Below are positions 28,296-37,578 of a DNA stretch of 64,000 bases, one piece after another. Location of the stretch: NCBI GenBank assembly GCA_002928955.1, contig PERT01000005.1, positions 22,364 through 86,363 on the forward strand. Reading direction: 5' to 3'. Made by a program: the position numbers and the translations under genes. How positions within the stretch are numbered: the first letter of the stretch is position 1; every line of letters begins with the position of its first letter. The notes under the pieces were generated by a model that was given only the letters and a program-made list of their open reading frames with translations, did no database searches and was not told the origin of the DNA. The DNA comes from Hyphomicrobium sp. GTDB taxonomy: Bacteria; Pseudomonadota; Alphaproteobacteria; Rhizobiales; Hyphomicrobiaceae.

Positions 28296-29258
28296 CTATT
28301 CGACCTTAAGGCCCTTCTCGGCGAAGTATTTCAGGCTGCCCTTGTGGAACGGAATACCGGAGAACTTCAGCGTCTGGCTCTCGGCCTTGATGTTCTTGCC
28401 CTCGCCGTGCACCAGGCCGAGATCATCGCGCTTCTCGATCACCAGCTTGGTGAGCTTGTAGGCCAGATCCTCGGGCATGGCTTCCGGCACCGCGAGAATG
28501 TTCCAAACCGTGATGTTCTTGGCATCCGCATCCATCCCCTTGTATGTGGCCATCGGGATCGTAGCCGCTGCATACAATGGGCCGTACTTTTCATTCATTT
28601 TGCCGACATACCCGGCGCTGTCGAGAAACTTGATCTTGGTGTTGGGCGTCGCCGCGAGATCGGTGATCGCGGCCGTCGGCAGCCCGCCCACCCAGAAGAA
28701 CGCGTCGATCTTGCGATCCTTGATGGCGTTGACGCTTTCCACCGCGCCGAGCTTCTCTTTCACGATATCCTTCTCGGCATTGAGACCCGCAGCCTCCAGC
28801 ACGCGGACCGCGAACACTTCCGTGGCGCTTCCCGCCGAGCCGACCGACACGCGTTTGCCCTTCATGTCCTCGACCTTGGCGATGCCGGTACCATCAACCG
28901 TGACCACATGAATGTGGTTCGGATAAAGAACCGTCAGCGCCCGGACCGGAAGCGGAGCAGTGAACTTGCCCTGGCCCTTGATCGCATCCCATGCCGCGTC
29001 GACCTGGGTGAAGCCGATATCGGCTTTGCCGGCCGCCAGCAGCTTCAGGTTGTCGACCGAAGCACCGGTAACCTGCGCGGTGGCCTGGGTGTTGGGCAAC
29101 TCCTTGCCGATCAGGTTGGCGATACCGCCGCCGAGCGGGTAGTACACTCCGCCCGTGCCGCCGGTTCCGATCACCAGTTGCTTGGCATCCTGCGCCGATA
29201 CACCAGTGATGGCCGCCAGCGATACTGCGATCACGGCCAATGTCCGATTGAACGTCAC
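28296..29258 (-). CDS. TAXI-family TRAP solute-binding protein
   Basis: A 320-residue periplasmic binding protein. After a signal peptide ending near VSAQDAKQL come the TAXI hallmarks IGTGGTGGVYYPLGGGIANLI, KRVSVGSAGSATEVFAVRVLEAAGL and DAFFWVGGLPTAAITDLA. It captures ligand for the fused permease encoded next. The start chosen is the GTG at 29258, preceded by GAGGAAAT; the frame is open to 29303 but upstream residues are polar and would spoil the signal peptide. Confidence 0.93.
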   Translation of the reverse strand: MTFNRTLAVIAVSLAAITGVSAQDAKQLVIGTGGTGGVYYPLGGGIANLIGKELPNTQATAQVTGASVDNLKLLAAGKADIGFTQVDAAWDAIKGQGKFTAPLPVRALTVLYPNHIHVVTVDGTGIAKVEDMKGKRVSVGSAGSATEVFAVRVLEAAGLNAEKDIVKEKLGAVESVNAIKDRKIDAFFWVGGLPTAAITDLAATPNTKIKFLDSAGYVGKMNEKYGPLYAAATIPMATYKGMDADAKNITVWNILAVPEAMPEDLAYKLTKLVIEKRDDLGLVHGEGKNIKAESQTLKFSGIPFHKGSLKYFAEKGLKVE

Positions 29259-29343
29259 TATTTCCTCCCTCGGTGGTTTCTTGTTGCGAGCAGTAGAGCG
29301 CAATTTCTGTGAAATCCCAACTTTCTTGTTTCAGACCACCCCT

Positions 29344-30321
29344 TCACGGCAGCGTGATCACGACTTTTCCCGTCGCCTCGCGCCGGTCGAGCACCCGGAT
29401 CGCCTCCGCGGTCTCGGCCAGTGGGTAGGTCGCATGGATGCGTGGCGCGAGTTTCCCCTCCGCGATCCAGTCGAACAACCGGATCATGTGGGCGCGGTGG
29501 CCAGCCGGGTCACGCTTCACGCTTTCGCCCCAGAACACGCCGATCGCCTCGGCCCCTTTGAGCAGCAGCAGATTGAGTGGCAGTTTCGGAATCTCGCCCG
29601 CCGCGAAGCCCACCACCAGAAACCGTCCTTTCCAGCCCAGCGCCCGCACTGCCGGCTCGGCATGTGGTCCGCCCACGCAATCATAGACCACGTCGACGCC
29701 CCGGCCGCCGGTCAACCCGCGCAGTGCCTCCTTCAGATCGCTTCGCCCGTAGTTGATCACCTCATCGGCGCCGTGTTGCCGGCAAACGGCCAGCTTGTCG
29801 TCGGACGACGCCGCCGCGATGACGCGTGCCCCCATCAGCTTGCCGATCTCGACGGCCGCGAGCCCGGCTCCACCCGACGCGCCGAGAACGGCAAGGGTTT
29901 CGCCCGGCTTCAGCCGCCCGCGATCGTCGAGGCCGTGCATGGCCGTGCCGTACGTGATGCTGACACCCGCTGCCACGTCAAAGGTCACGCTGTCCGGGAT
30001 CGGCACCAGATCATGTGCCGCGACCACGACCCGCTCGCGCGCTCCACCCCAGCCGAGATATGCCTGAATGCGATCGCCCAGCCTGACCCCGGCAACACCT
30101 GGACCCACGGCCTCAACGACCCCCGCGATCTCGCCTGCGGGTGAAAACGGTAGCGCGGGCTTGTGCTGATACTTGCCGCGAGTGACGAGCGTATCGAAAA
30201 AGTTGAGTGCCGCAGCGCGCACACATACCACTGCCGCGCCGGGTCCAGCGACCGGGTCATCGAGTACCCTGAGTTCGATTCCGTCCGGTCCATCAAGGCT
30301 CTTGCACAACGCCGCTTTCAT
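29344..30321 (-). CDS. NADPH:quinone oxidoreductase-type zinc-independent dehydrogenase
   Basis: A 325-residue MDR-superfamily oxidoreductase. It has the GroES-like N-terminal domain (LNFFDTLVTRGKYQHKPALPFSPAGEIAGVVEAVG), the nucleotide-binding AVLGASGGAGLAAVEIGKLMGARVIAAASS and the downstream VVYDCVGGPH block. The catalytic zinc cysteines of alcohol dehydrogenases are missing, as in quinone reductases. It probably reduces quinones or enals with NADPH. It is divergent from the SpoU gene with only 82 bases between the starts. Confidence 0.9.
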   Translation of the reverse strand: MKAALCKSLDGPDGIELRVLDDPVAGPGAAVVCVRAAALNFFDTLVTRGKYQHKPALPFSPAGEIAGVVEAVGPGVAGVRLGDRIQAYLGWGGARERVVVAAHDLVPIPDSVTFDVAAGVSITYGTAMHGLDDRGRLKPGETLAVLGASGGAGLAAVEIGKLMGARVIAAASSDDKLAVCRQHGADEVINYGRSDLKEALRGLTGGRGVDVVYDCVGGPHAEPAVRALGWKGRFLVVGFAAGEIPKLPLNLLLLKGAEAIGVFWGESVKRDPAGHRAHMIRLFDWIAEGKLAPRIHATYPLAETAEAIRVLDRREATGKVVITLP

Positions 30322-30403
30322 GTGACACCTCGTGGAATGTAAAGGGAACGTCGCATCCCTCCGGAACCGTCCAAGTAATTGTAATGCACGGCGGCAGACG
30401 CCA

Positions 30404-31003
30404 ATGACTCGAAAGCAATCTCTCCCGATGAACCGTCCTGCCTCTCAAGACTGGCCACCACTGCCACGTGGATATTTTGCAATAGGTGCCGAGCGCATGT
30501 CCAAAGCTCTCAATCTCGGCAACCTTATGCGATCTGCGCACGGCTTCGGAGCTAGTTTCACTTTTACTATCGGCGCCAGCTATCAGGCGATGGAAGCCCG
30601 CGCCGATACATCGAAGGGTCAATGGCACCTGCCACACTACAACTGGGCAAAGACCGCCGATCTACAATTGCCGCACGGCTGCAAGCTGGTTGGTATCGAA
30701 TTGTTGGACGAAGCCATCGACCTACCGAGCTTCCGCCATCCGCTGCGCGCGGCCTATGTCCTCGGTCCAGAACAAGGTTCGCTCTCCGATGCGCTCGTCG
30801 CCCGCTGCGACTACGTCGTCAAGATCCCGACGCGCTTTTGTGTCAACGTTGCCATGGCTGGTGCAATCGTGATGTATGACCGCGTAAAAAGCATGGCCAG
30901 ATTCGCGGATCGCCCGATCGCCGCAGGGGGGCCAACGGCTGAACTCGAGCCCCATGTCCGCGGCGGGCGGGTGGTGCGCAATCCGCAGTCTTATGAGTCG
31001 TGA
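30404..31003 (+). CDS. SpoU/TrmH-family RNA 2'-O-methyltransferase
   Basis: This SPOUT methyltransferase carries the three SpoU motifs: motif 1 NLGNLMRSAHGFGASFTF, motif 2 YVLGPEQGSLSDALVARCDYVVKIPT, and motif 3 FCVNVAMAGAIVMYDRV, which form the knotted S-adenosylmethionine site. Target RNA is not predictable; tRNA or rRNA ribose methylation is the family role. The frame opens at 30332, but the ATG at 30404 (199 residues) better matches the family N-terminus. Its end overlaps the upstream frame extension of the IalB gene. Confidence 0.88.
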   Translation: MTRKQSLPMNRPASQDWPPLPRGYFAIGAERMSKALNLGNLMRSAHGFGASFTFTIGASYQAMEARADTSKGQWHLPHYNWAKTADLQLPHGCKLVGIELLDEAIDLPSFRHPLRAAYVLGPEQGSLSDALVARCDYVVKIPTRFCVNVAMAGAIVMYDRVKSMARFADRPIAAGGPTAELEPHVRGGRVVRNPQSYES

Positions 31004-31056
31004 TGGCCACGGCTTTGGTTCGGGCCATACTTTCCATACGCGAACGAGGGACGGCT

Positions 31057-31602
31057 ATGGCAGCAGCGACGACAGCGCCCGTTAGGCTTGGCTTGCGCAT
31101 CCTGATTGCGGCACTAGGGGCGACTGTGCTCGCAAGCGGTGTCGCGGCGCAAAACGCTGCGCCCGGTGCAACACCTGTTGAAAAGCACGGCGACTGGACC
31201 ATGTTCCAGGCCGCTGCGGGGGCATCCAAACTGTGCTTCATCACCGCGCAACCGACCGACAGCAAGCCGGAGGGTGCCAAGCGAGACGTAATTCATTTCT
31301 ACATCTCCGCCTGGCCCAAGGAGGGCGTCAAAAGCGAGGTCAGCGTGAAGCTCGGATACCCGTTGAAAAAAGGCAGCGAACCGACCGTGTCGATCGGGCC
31401 TCAATCGTTCAAGTTGTTCGTGAAAGACGACAAGGCATTCGTTTCCGACCCAACCGCCGAGCTCAAACTGATCGAGGCCATGAAAAAGGGCGCCAAGCTT
31501 TTGGTCGAAGCGGTGTCCGAGCGCGGCACCGTCACCTCCGACATCTATTCACTGACCGGGTTCGAGAAAGCACTGCAATCGCTTTCGGCGAAATGCACCT
31601 GA
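31057..31602 (+). CDS. Invasion-associated locus B (IalB) family protein
   Basis: A 181-residue exported protein of the IalB family, widespread in Hyphomicrobiales, including non-pathogens. A signal peptide (LRILIAALGATVLASGVAAQ) leads into the core GDWTMFQAA...CFITAQPTD, then YPLKKGSEPTVSIG and a final cysteine (SLSAKCT). The two cysteines probably form a disulfide. The start at 31057 follows GAGGGA. Its role in this organism is not known. Confidence 0.87.
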   Translation: MAAATTAPVRLGLRILIAALGATVLASGVAAQNAAPGATPVEKHGDWTMFQAAAGASKLCFITAQPTDSKPEGAKRDVIHFYISAWPKEGVKSEVSVKLGYPLKKGSEPTVSIGPQSFKLFVKDDKAFVSDPTAELKLIEAMKKGAKLLVEAVSERGTVTSDIYSLTGFEKALQSLSAKCT

Positions 31603-31785
31603 GGGATGTGTCGCGCCTCTGACGTTTGGTCCCCGCACGCGGCTGGTCTCGACTCTAAACGTCAGGGGCTACAACGCCACTCTCCTCATAGCCTCGCTCG
31701 TGTGCCTCATTGTTCCGACATGTGCTCCAAAAGGCGCTGCGACGGGACGCAAATGCCGGAACCGGAACACGACTCCAAAGACTGT
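31603..31785. repeat. Degenerate CTAG-type palindromic elements, copy C
   Basis: Between IalB and smr lies an eroded pair of palindromes. CCTCTGACGTTTGG (31616-31629) faces CTAAACGTCAGGGG (31654-31667), the same core as the element at 36853. A second unit runs from TGTTCCGACATGTGCTCC (about 31711) to GCCGGAACCGGAACAC (ending about 31770), related to the GGCGCCGACATTTGATC unit. No gene is supported here. Confidence 0.55.
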
Positions 31786-32463
31786 TCAATCTCCGACAGT
31801 CTTGGTGGCACTTCGGATATGGACATAGATCGCACCCTGACCGCCGTGCTGGATGGCCGCATCAGTGTAACTGACAACCATGCGCCGCAATTCAGGCTCC
31901 GCGAGCCACAGCGGCACGTTGCGTTTCAAGATCCCCAGCTCGACCCCGCGTCCCCATAAATCCGTGTCGCCGCCGCGACGCTGCACACCCGCTGTTCCGC
32001 CCTTGCCCGTGATCACCAGCACGGTCCTGAGGCCGTTGGCCTGGCACGACTTGAGGAACCGCCTGAGGCTTGCGTGTGCCTCGGACTGGACCATACCATG
32101 GAGGTCGAGCCGGGCCTCGATATCGGTGCGACCCCTTTTCAAGCGGCGCGCTTGTTTGGCGTCGAACGCCTGCAGTTCGGGAGTTTTGCGCGCCGGCGTG
32201 AGCTTGGTATCGGAACGTGAAGCAGCCTCGTCGCGCGGATGCTCGGATGCCCGGCCGGATGTCTTGTGGGCCGATGCCTCCGACGGCACGAAAAAGGGCG
32301 CGAGCTCGTCGTCCGACACCGCCGAATGAACCCGCGCCTTGCCCTTTCGCAATGGATCGAGAGACTGCGCGGTGTGCTCCCAGATGGTGGCGTCGTCGTC
32401 CGTGAGGAGACTACTTCTGCGGCGGCCACCCTGCCCTGCCCCGCCGCCTCGTGCCTTGGTCAT
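31786..32463 (-). CDS. Smr-domain DNA/RNA-binding endonuclease-like protein
   Basis: The C-terminal Smr domain is clear from LDLHGMVQSEAHASLRRFL and VLVITGKGG, with the Smr LDxH and TGxG motifs, and LGILKRNVPLWLAEPEL. The N-terminal 120 residues are charged and low-complexity. The standalone alphaproteobacterial form is usually annotated as a Smr/MutS2-family endonuclease; the substrate is unproven. The ATG at 32463 overlaps the mltA stop (ATGA), so the two are coupled. Confidence 0.9.
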   Translation of the reverse strand: MTKARGGGAGQGGRRRSSLLTDDDATIWEHTAQSLDPLRKGKARVHSAVSDDELAPFFVPSEASAHKTSGRASEHPRDEAASRSDTKLTPARKTPELQAFDAKQARRLKRGRTDIEARLDLHGMVQSEAHASLRRFLKSCQANGLRTVLVITGKGGTAGVQRRGGDTDLWGRGVELGILKRNVPLWLAEPELRRMVVSYTDAAIQHGGQGAIYVHIRSATKTVGD

Positions 32464-33707
32464 GGTCGGACAGTCCTGGTCAACGTATCGTCCTTGGGCA
32501 GCAGCACGACGAAGTTGGCCGGGTGCTTGGTGATGCCAGCCAGCTTGCCTGCAGCCTCGCCCGAGCCAAAATAGATATCGCCGCGCTCCGGCCCTCGGAT
32601 GGCCGACCCTACGTCCTGTGCGACCATAAGCCGATGAAACCCGCCCGACTGGGTCGCATGAACGAGTTTCGGCGAGGCCACCCACACCGGCAGCCCGAGC
32701 GCGTGATAGCTCGTGTCGATGGCGAGGCTGCGTCCCGTCGTCAGAGGGATCTGCAAGGCCCCGTGCGGACCATCCGCCTCGGCGCCGGCGAGTTCACGAA
32801 AGAAGACGTATGATTTGTTCTGCCACATCGCCTTCTGGCCGCGTTCCGGATCAGCCTTCAACCACGTCTCCAAGGACTGGAGCGACACCTGCTCGGTCGT
32901 GAATTGGCCAGTGTCGATCAAGTACCGTCCGACCGACGTGTAGGGGTGGCCATTCTTGCCATCATAAGTTACGCGGACTTTCGAACCGTTGGGCAACCGG
33001 ATTCTCCCGGACCCCTGTACCTGCATGAAAAACACATCGACCGGATTCTTGAGGTACATGAGTTCGAGGTTCTGTCCGGTCAGCGCCCCGGCCTCGATCT
33101 CCGCACGCGTCGCATAGGCTTCCCGGCGTCCGTCAGGTGTCTGCCGCACATGGGTCAGCGCATGGGCTTTGGCCCCGCGTTCGGTCTCTGCCACGAGGTT
33201 CACGAGGTCGGGCGGACGCCGGTAGATCGGCGTCGGGTAGGTTGCACTCTTGGTCCGCGAGCCGTCGAGCAAGGGCTCATAGTAGCCGGTCAGCAATCCC
33301 TGAGCGGCCTTATGTGTCACGCGATGCGGGGTAAAGTGAGCCTCGAAGAAAGCCCTCGCTTGCGACGAGGTGGCTTTTGGCGGCCCAAGCGCCATCGCGG
33401 TCCGGCATACATCGACAAGAGCGGGCAGACGGGCCGCGACGGCACCCTCTTCGGCGGCACTCGAAATAAGCCGCGGACAGGACTTCAGAAAAGCTGAGAA
33501 TGCCGCACCGTGATCGTCCCCGGCCCAGCCGGCGATGTTATCGTAAGCGATGGGTACGTATGTCGCGGGGTCGGTTTGGGCCATTTTTGATGTGCGTTGC
33601 GCAGGACGGTGTTTCTTTGCATCGGCGCGGGCGACGGCGGCCGACAGCACATTTCCGGCCAGCCCAACCACGAGTGCCAATATGATAACACCGGACAGCC
33701 GCTTCAT
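32460..33707 (-). CDS. mltA: Membrane-bound lytic murein transglycosylase A
   Basis: MltA cleaves the glycan strands of peptidoglycan to 1,6-anhydromuropeptides in the periplasm. Visible are the MltA domain (GLLTGYYEPLLDGSRTKSATYPTPIYRRP, FFMQVQGSGRIRLPNG) and the C-terminal 3D domain with the catalytic aspartate in VAQDVGSAIRGPERGDIYFGSG. A signal peptide (MKRLSGVIILALVVGLAGNVLSAAVARA) follows the ATG at 33707, which has GAGG seven bases upstream; an in-frame ATG at 33719 lacks one. No lipobox is seen, so it may be soluble in the periplasm. Confidence 0.93.
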   Translation of the reverse strand: MKRLSGVIILALVVGLAGNVLSAAVARADAKKHRPAQRTSKMAQTDPATYVPIAYDNIAGWAGDDHGAAFSAFLKSCPRLISSAAEEGAVAARLPALVDVCRTAMALGPPKATSSQARAFFEAHFTPHRVTHKAAQGLLTGYYEPLLDGSRTKSATYPTPIYRRPPDLVNLVAETERGAKAHALTHVRQTPDGRREAYATRAEIEAGALTGQNLELMYLKNPVDVFFMQVQGSGRIRLPNGSKVRVTYDGKNGHPYTSVGRYLIDTGQFTTEQVSLQSLETWLKADPERGQKAMWQNKSYVFFRELAGAEADGPHGALQIPLTTGRSLAIDTSYHALGLPVWVASPKLVHATQSGGFHRLMVAQDVGSAIRGPERGDIYFGSGEAAGKLAGITKHPANFVVLLPKDDTLTRTVRP

Positions 33708-33781
33708 AACGCGCCTCATGGCTGAGCATGTTACTCGCGGTACGCAATTCGCAACACTGCCCGGCCGCCGCGGCCCTGCAG

Positions 33782-34534
33782 CTAGTTGGGTGCCTGGGTC
33801 GCAACCAGCCTCCAGTTCGGGTCGTGCCGTGCCCGCGCCGAAGACACGTCCCGGCTGAACGTCCAGATATCGGTGACTTCCTTGATTTTCTGAGGATCGC
33901 CAGCGGTAACCACGCCAGCCCGGTCGCGGGTCGCCGAAATGAGCTGGCTCATGAACCTCACGGTCACGCTTGCCATGCCCCCCTTGACCTCGGCCTCGAG
34001 AATGTCCGCCTTGTTGATGCCGACGAAGCTCTGATCGATCTGCTCGCCGCGGCTCTCGCGCTCGCCGATGGCACTGGCGAAGCCATCGAATACCTCGCGA
34101 TTGAGTAACCCTTTCAAGGCTTTGCGATTTCCCTCGGCAAACGCCGTGACGATCATCTCGTACGCCCCCTTGGCGCCACCGAGAAAGTGCTCAGGGTTGA
34201 AACCCGGGTCGAGCTTGAGAATGTCGAGAAGACCCTCGGTGACTGCCGGATCGGCGGTGGCAAAGGTGCGGATGCGCTCCTCGGCCTCCGCGACCGGGGT
34301 TCCCGACGAGGCTGCGACCTGCGATTCCTCACGACCCTGACGCGGCAGCGTTACGACCTTGTCTGAGCCCACTGAGCCATTGGCCGCACGGGCCTGACGC
34401 TGTTCGGCGCGCGCACGCTCAACACGCTGCTCGTCGTCATCGGTGCGGCGACCAAGTACGCTACGCAACTTGAACACCAGAATCACAGCGACAATCAAAG
34501 AAATCAGTGTGAGTACGTCGATCTTTCCGTCCAT
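33782..34534 (-). CDS. Tim44/TimA-family membrane adaptor protein
   Basis: A 250-residue protein with an N-terminal membrane helix (LTLISLIVAVILVFKL), a charged linker, and a C-terminal Tim44-like NTF2-fold domain (AKGAYEMIVTAFAEGNRKALKGLLNREVFDGFASAI ... VTVRFMSQLISATRD ... VTDIWTFSRDVSS). It is conserved beside mltA and opposite fxsA-secB in Hyphomicrobiales and is the bacterial relative of the mitochondrial import subunit Tim44. It is probably an inner-membrane adaptor; partners are unknown. Confidence 0.92.
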   Translation of the reverse strand: MDGKIDVLTLISLIVAVILVFKLRSVLGRRTDDDEQRVERARAEQRQARAANGSVGSDKVVTLPRQGREESQVAASSGTPVAEAEERIRTFATADPAVTEGLLDILKLDPGFNPEHFLGGAKGAYEMIVTAFAEGNRKALKGLLNREVFDGFASAIGERESRGEQIDQSFVGINKADILEAEVKGGMASVTVRFMSQLISATRDRAGVVTAGDPQKIKEVTDIWTFSRDVSSARARHDPNWRLVATQAPN

Positions 34535-34725
34535 CTGGGGTGCTTTCCGGGCCTATCGCCCATGCGTGGGCCGATATGGCGTGATGTTGGATTTCGAAGG
34601 GCTAATGTCCAGCGACGCTCACACTTAAATTGAGCGAAGCCGATGCGTGCCTTCCGTGTCTTGGTTGGTATTGCGCTAAACTTAGGGCACAAAGAGCGGA
34701 AAGCCAACCCGCTAAGAGAGCCTTG

Positions 34726-35352
34726 ATGGCCGTTCCGGCCGAGGCGCCAAACCCAAGCAGCCCGACCGCCATGCAGCCGCCGTCCCGTCTCATCATTGGC
34801 CTTGTGCTCATAGCGCTGCCTCTCATCGAGATCGCGCTGCTGATCAAATCCGGCCAGATGATCGGCTTCTGGCCAGTGATTTTGATTGTCGTGATAACCG
34901 GGCTGGTCGGCGCCAGGATCATCCGAACCCAGGGGGTCGCCACGTTCCGCCGCATATCGGAAGCCATAGCGGCCGGCCGCGAACCCCACGACGCGTTGGC
35001 CAACGGCGCGCTGTTGCTGCTCGCGGGCGGCCTCTTGCTGCTGCCAGGACCCATTACGGATCTCTCAGGGATGATCTTGCTGATCCCCGCCATCCGCCAG
35101 TGGATCGCCAGAACGGTGTTCAAGCCAGCAATCTTCGCGCAGGCTTCGTCCACTCGCCGGCAATCAGAGCCCCCGCCCGACCAGGCGCGCCACCGTGACC
35201 GCCAGCGCCCGGACGACACGATCATTGAAGGCGAGTTCGAGCGGCTCGACGAGCGAACCGTTGATCGAGGATCGACCAACCTGGGTGCCTCGTCGCGAGA
35301 CCGGGATCGAAAGCCGCCTTCACGACCATCCCCAGAACCGGCGGCAGACTGA
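34726..35352 (+). CDS. fxsA: FxsA-family membrane protein
   Basis: A 208-residue FxsA-like protein. Membrane segments at about residues 20-90 (IIGLVLIALPLIEIALLI, FWPVILIVVITGLVGARIIR, LLLLAGGLLLLPGPITDLSG) and the RTQG motif after the second segment are the family core. The C-terminal third is a charged cytoplasmic tail. In E. coli FxsA affects exclusion of phage T7 by F plasmids; its basic function is unknown. I use the ATG at 34726, preceded by AAGAGAG; the frame is open from 34630. secB follows 93 bases later. Confidence 0.9.
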   Translation: MAVPAEAPNPSSPTAMQPPSRLIIGLVLIALPLIEIALLIKSGQMIGFWPVILIVVITGLVGARIIRTQGVATFRRISEAIAAGREPHDALANGALLLLAGGLLLLPGPITDLSGMILLIPAIRQWIARTVFKPAIFAQASSTRRQSEPPPDQARHRDRQRPDDTIIEGEFERLDERTVDRGSTNLGASSRDRDRKPPSRPSPEPAAD

Positions 35353-35445
35353 GCAGGTCGAACGCTTGCCCGGTTGCGGTGTAGCAGGGCACATGATAGC
35401 CACCCCTGACCAAATCGCTGTCGAGACGAGGGGCGCGCGACACAA

Positions 35446-35955
35446 ATGGCAGAGCAGTCGAACGGCAACGGCAAGGGCAAGACCGAGGGCGGAGCGGATG
35501 CGCAGCAGGCTGCGGTCCAAGCCCAAGTGGTCGGCCAATACATCAAAGATCTCTCGTTCGAAAATCCAAATGTCGGAAAGCTGTTGGGTCCCAAGGGTGA
35601 CGGTCCTAACATCAAGGTCGAGGTCAATGTCGAGGCCATGAAGGTCGGCGACGAAGTTTACGAAAGCGCCATCAACTTCAAGGCGACCGCGGCCAACAAA
35701 GAGATGACGTTCTACGATCTCGAAATCGTTTATGCGGGTCTGTTTCGCTTGCAGAACATTCCCGAGCAGGCGCTGGAGCCGTTCCTTCTCATCAACTGCC
35801 CGACGCTGATCTTCCCGTTCCTTCGCCGGATCATCGCCGACGTAACGCGCGAGGGCGGATTTCCGCCACTGCTGATGGACCCGATCGATTTCGCGCAGCT
35901 ATTCATGCGGCGACAGAAAGAGATGGCCGCGGCGGCGATGGGTGGAAAGGCCTGA
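35446..35955 (+). CDS. secB: Protein-export chaperone SecB
   Basis: SecB is a cytoplasmic tetrameric chaperone that keeps precursors unfolded and passes them to SecA. The 169-residue protein has the family core: YIKDLSFENPN, VNVEAMKVGDEVYESAI, YAGLFRLQNIPEQALEPFLLINCPTLIFPFLRRIIADVTREGGFPPLLMDPIDFAQLF. A GAGG lies about 15 bases upstream of the ATG. It follows fxsA on the same strand, the usual order in this group, and is convergent with dnaQ. Confidence 0.97.
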   Translation: MAEQSNGNGKGKTEGGADAQQAAVQAQVVGQYIKDLSFENPNVGKLLGPKGDGPNIKVEVNVEAMKVGDEVYESAINFKATAANKEMTFYDLEIVYAGLFRLQNIPEQALEPFLLINCPTLIFPFLRRIIADVTREGGFPPLLMDPIDFAQLFMRRQKEMAAAAMGGKA

Positions 35956-35994
35956 GACACTGGGGATGAACCGCGCTGGCGTCCGCGGCGGCGA

Positions 35995-36717
35995 TCAGTT
36001 CTTCGCGCCGGGCTCAGGCCGTCTCAGCCACAGAGCTTTGGGTCCGAGGGTTTCGACGTATCCAGCGTGAGCGGCCTCGTCGTCGGCTGTCAGACGAGGT
36101 GGTAGCGGCTTCAGCCGCTCAGCAGCCGATCCTCCCGCACCCAATCCCTGCACTCGGGCGGCCCGGCCGGCACTGCCGTCCTTGACCAACGACAGCTTGG
36201 TTTGGCGCTCGCCGAGCAGCTCGATGTAAACGATGGCAAGCAGCTCGCTATCGACAAGCGCCCCGTGCTTCACGCGTTTGGTATTGTCGATACCGTAGCG
36301 CTTGCACAACGCATCCAGGGTGTTTGGGCCGGCGGGGTGCTTTCGGCGCGCGAGTTGTAATGTGTCGACCACGCGGTTCATCGCGATCTGGCCGAGCGAT
36401 AGTCGCTCTAGCTCGGCGTTGAGAAATCCGACGTCGAAAGAAGCGTTGTGAATGACCAGTATGTCGCCGCCTATGAAATCGAGGAAGTCCTTCGCCACCG
36501 CCGCGAACAGCGGCTTGTCGCGCAGGAACTCCGTCGATATTCCATGCACCGCCTGTGCCTCGGGGGGCACGACACGCTCGGGGTTGATGAAGCGGTGGAA
36601 TTCCCGGCCCGTGGGGATGCGATCGTGAAGCTCTATACAGCCGATCTCGATCAGCCGGTCGCCGCGCTTGGGATCGAGGCCGGTCGTCTCCGTGTCGAGA
36701 ACGAGTTCGCGCAGCAT
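35995..36717 (-). CDS. dnaQ: DNA polymerase III epsilon subunit (proofreading exonuclease)
   Basis: DnaQ is the 3'-5' exonuclease of the replicative polymerase. ExoI is LDTETTGLDP (Asp8, Glu10), ExoII is IHNASFDVGFLN, and the ExoIII-epsilon motif is HGALVD (His151, Asp156), so all metal ligands are present. The C-terminal tail (after residue 175) is the alpha-subunit tether. A GAGG precedes the ATG. In related genomes it follows coaE directly; here a 245-base block of palindromic repeats separates them. Confidence 0.96.
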   Translation of the reverse strand: MLRELVLDTETTGLDPKRGDRLIEIGCIELHDRIPTGREFHRFINPERVVPPEAQAVHGISTEFLRDKPLFAAVAKDFLDFIGGDILVIHNASFDVGFLNAELERLSLGQIAMNRVVDTLQLARRKHPAGPNTLDALCKRYGIDNTKRVKHGALVDSELLAIVYIELLGERQTKLSLVKDGSAGRAARVQGLGAGGSAAERLKPLPPRLTADDEAAHAGYVETLGPKALWLRRPEPGAKN

Positions 36718-36756
36718 GGATCAAAATCCTCAGGTCTAAAGTTGTGGCTGCCGCCG

Positions 36757-36931
36757 ACATTGCTCGTGTTCCGGCGCAGACATTTGATTTCCGTTGCAAC
36801 GCGCTCCAGATCAAATGTCGGCGCCGTAAGGAACACGAGAAAACCTATAATTCTAGTGTAGCTTTTGCATCTGACGTTTGGTTTTGAGTCCAGCCCACAG
36901 TGGGGACCAAACGTCAGATGCGCTACACTAG
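36757..36931. repeat. CTAG-bounded palindromic elements, copy B
   Basis: Two units lie between dnaQ and coaE. Unit one has arms CGGCGCAGACATTTGATT (36772-36789) and GATCAAATGTCGGCGCCG (36809-36826). Unit two is a 79-base palindrome running from CTAGTGTAGC (36853) to GCTACACTAG (ending 36931), with inner arms GCATCTGACGTTTGG and CCAAACGTCAGATGC around a loop. The linker CTATAATTCTAG matches, reversed, the linker of copy A at 16131-16262. The block separates coaE from dnaQ and could form strong hairpins in the mRNA. Confidence 0.75.
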
Positions 36932-36963
36932 GCCAGGACATCGCCCGTCGGCGAGTGTAGGGC

Positions 36964-37578
36964 TCAGGCCCAGCACCGTTGATAGGCGGAACCTCGCCGG
37001 TTCGCCAACAATGCGACGATAGCATCGACTTGGCGGTCGGTTTCGGCGATCGATCCATTCGTATCCACAACGAAATCGGCACGCTGGCGCTTCTCGGCGT
37101 CCGGCATCTGATGCGACAGCAATTGATCAAGGCGCGCGGGCGTCATGCCAGGGCGGGCGAGAACGCGCTGCCGCTGCATGTCCGGCCGTGCGCTGACGAC
37201 CAGCACAATATCCACGCACTGGTCGCCACCGGTCTCAAACAACAGTGGAATTTCAAGTACGACGATCTGGGAACCTCGCGCAAACTCCGCCGCGAGCAGC
37301 GCCGCTTCTGCCGCTCGCACCAACGGATGCACGATTTGCTCGAGCCTCTTGAAGCCGCTGGGATCAGCGGCGAGTGCCAGGGAAAGACGCGCCCGGTCCA
37401 CCAAGCCATTCACCGTCACGCCGGGGAACGCCTGCTCGACCAGCGGAACAGCGGCGCCTCGATAAAGATCGTGCACGATGGCATCGGCATCGAGTACTGC
37501 GATCCCGAGCGCGCGGAACCTTTTGGCGGCCGTCGATTTACCCATGCCGATCGAACCGGTGAGCCCGACGATCAGCAT
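36964..37578 (-). CDS. coaE: Dephospho-CoA kinase
   Basis: CoaE phosphorylates dephospho-CoA, the last step of coenzyme A synthesis. The P-loop GSIGMGKS is at residues 8-15, followed by the CoA-binding DADAIVHDLYRGAAVPLVEQAFPG and the HPLVR motif near residue 85. The 204-residue length is standard. Its ATG overlaps the aroE stop by one base (TGATG), so it is translationally coupled within the ppsR-maf-aroE-coaE operon. Confidence 0.96.
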   Translation of the reverse strand: MLIVGLTGSIGMGKSTAAKRFRALGIAVLDADAIVHDLYRGAAVPLVEQAFPGVTVNGLVDRARLSLALAADPSGFKRLEQIVHPLVRAAEAALLAAEFARGSQIVVLEIPLLFETGGDQCVDIVLVVSARPDMQRQRVLARPGMTPARLDQLLSHQMPDAEKRQRADFVVDTNGSIAETDRQVDAIVALLANRRGSAYQRCWA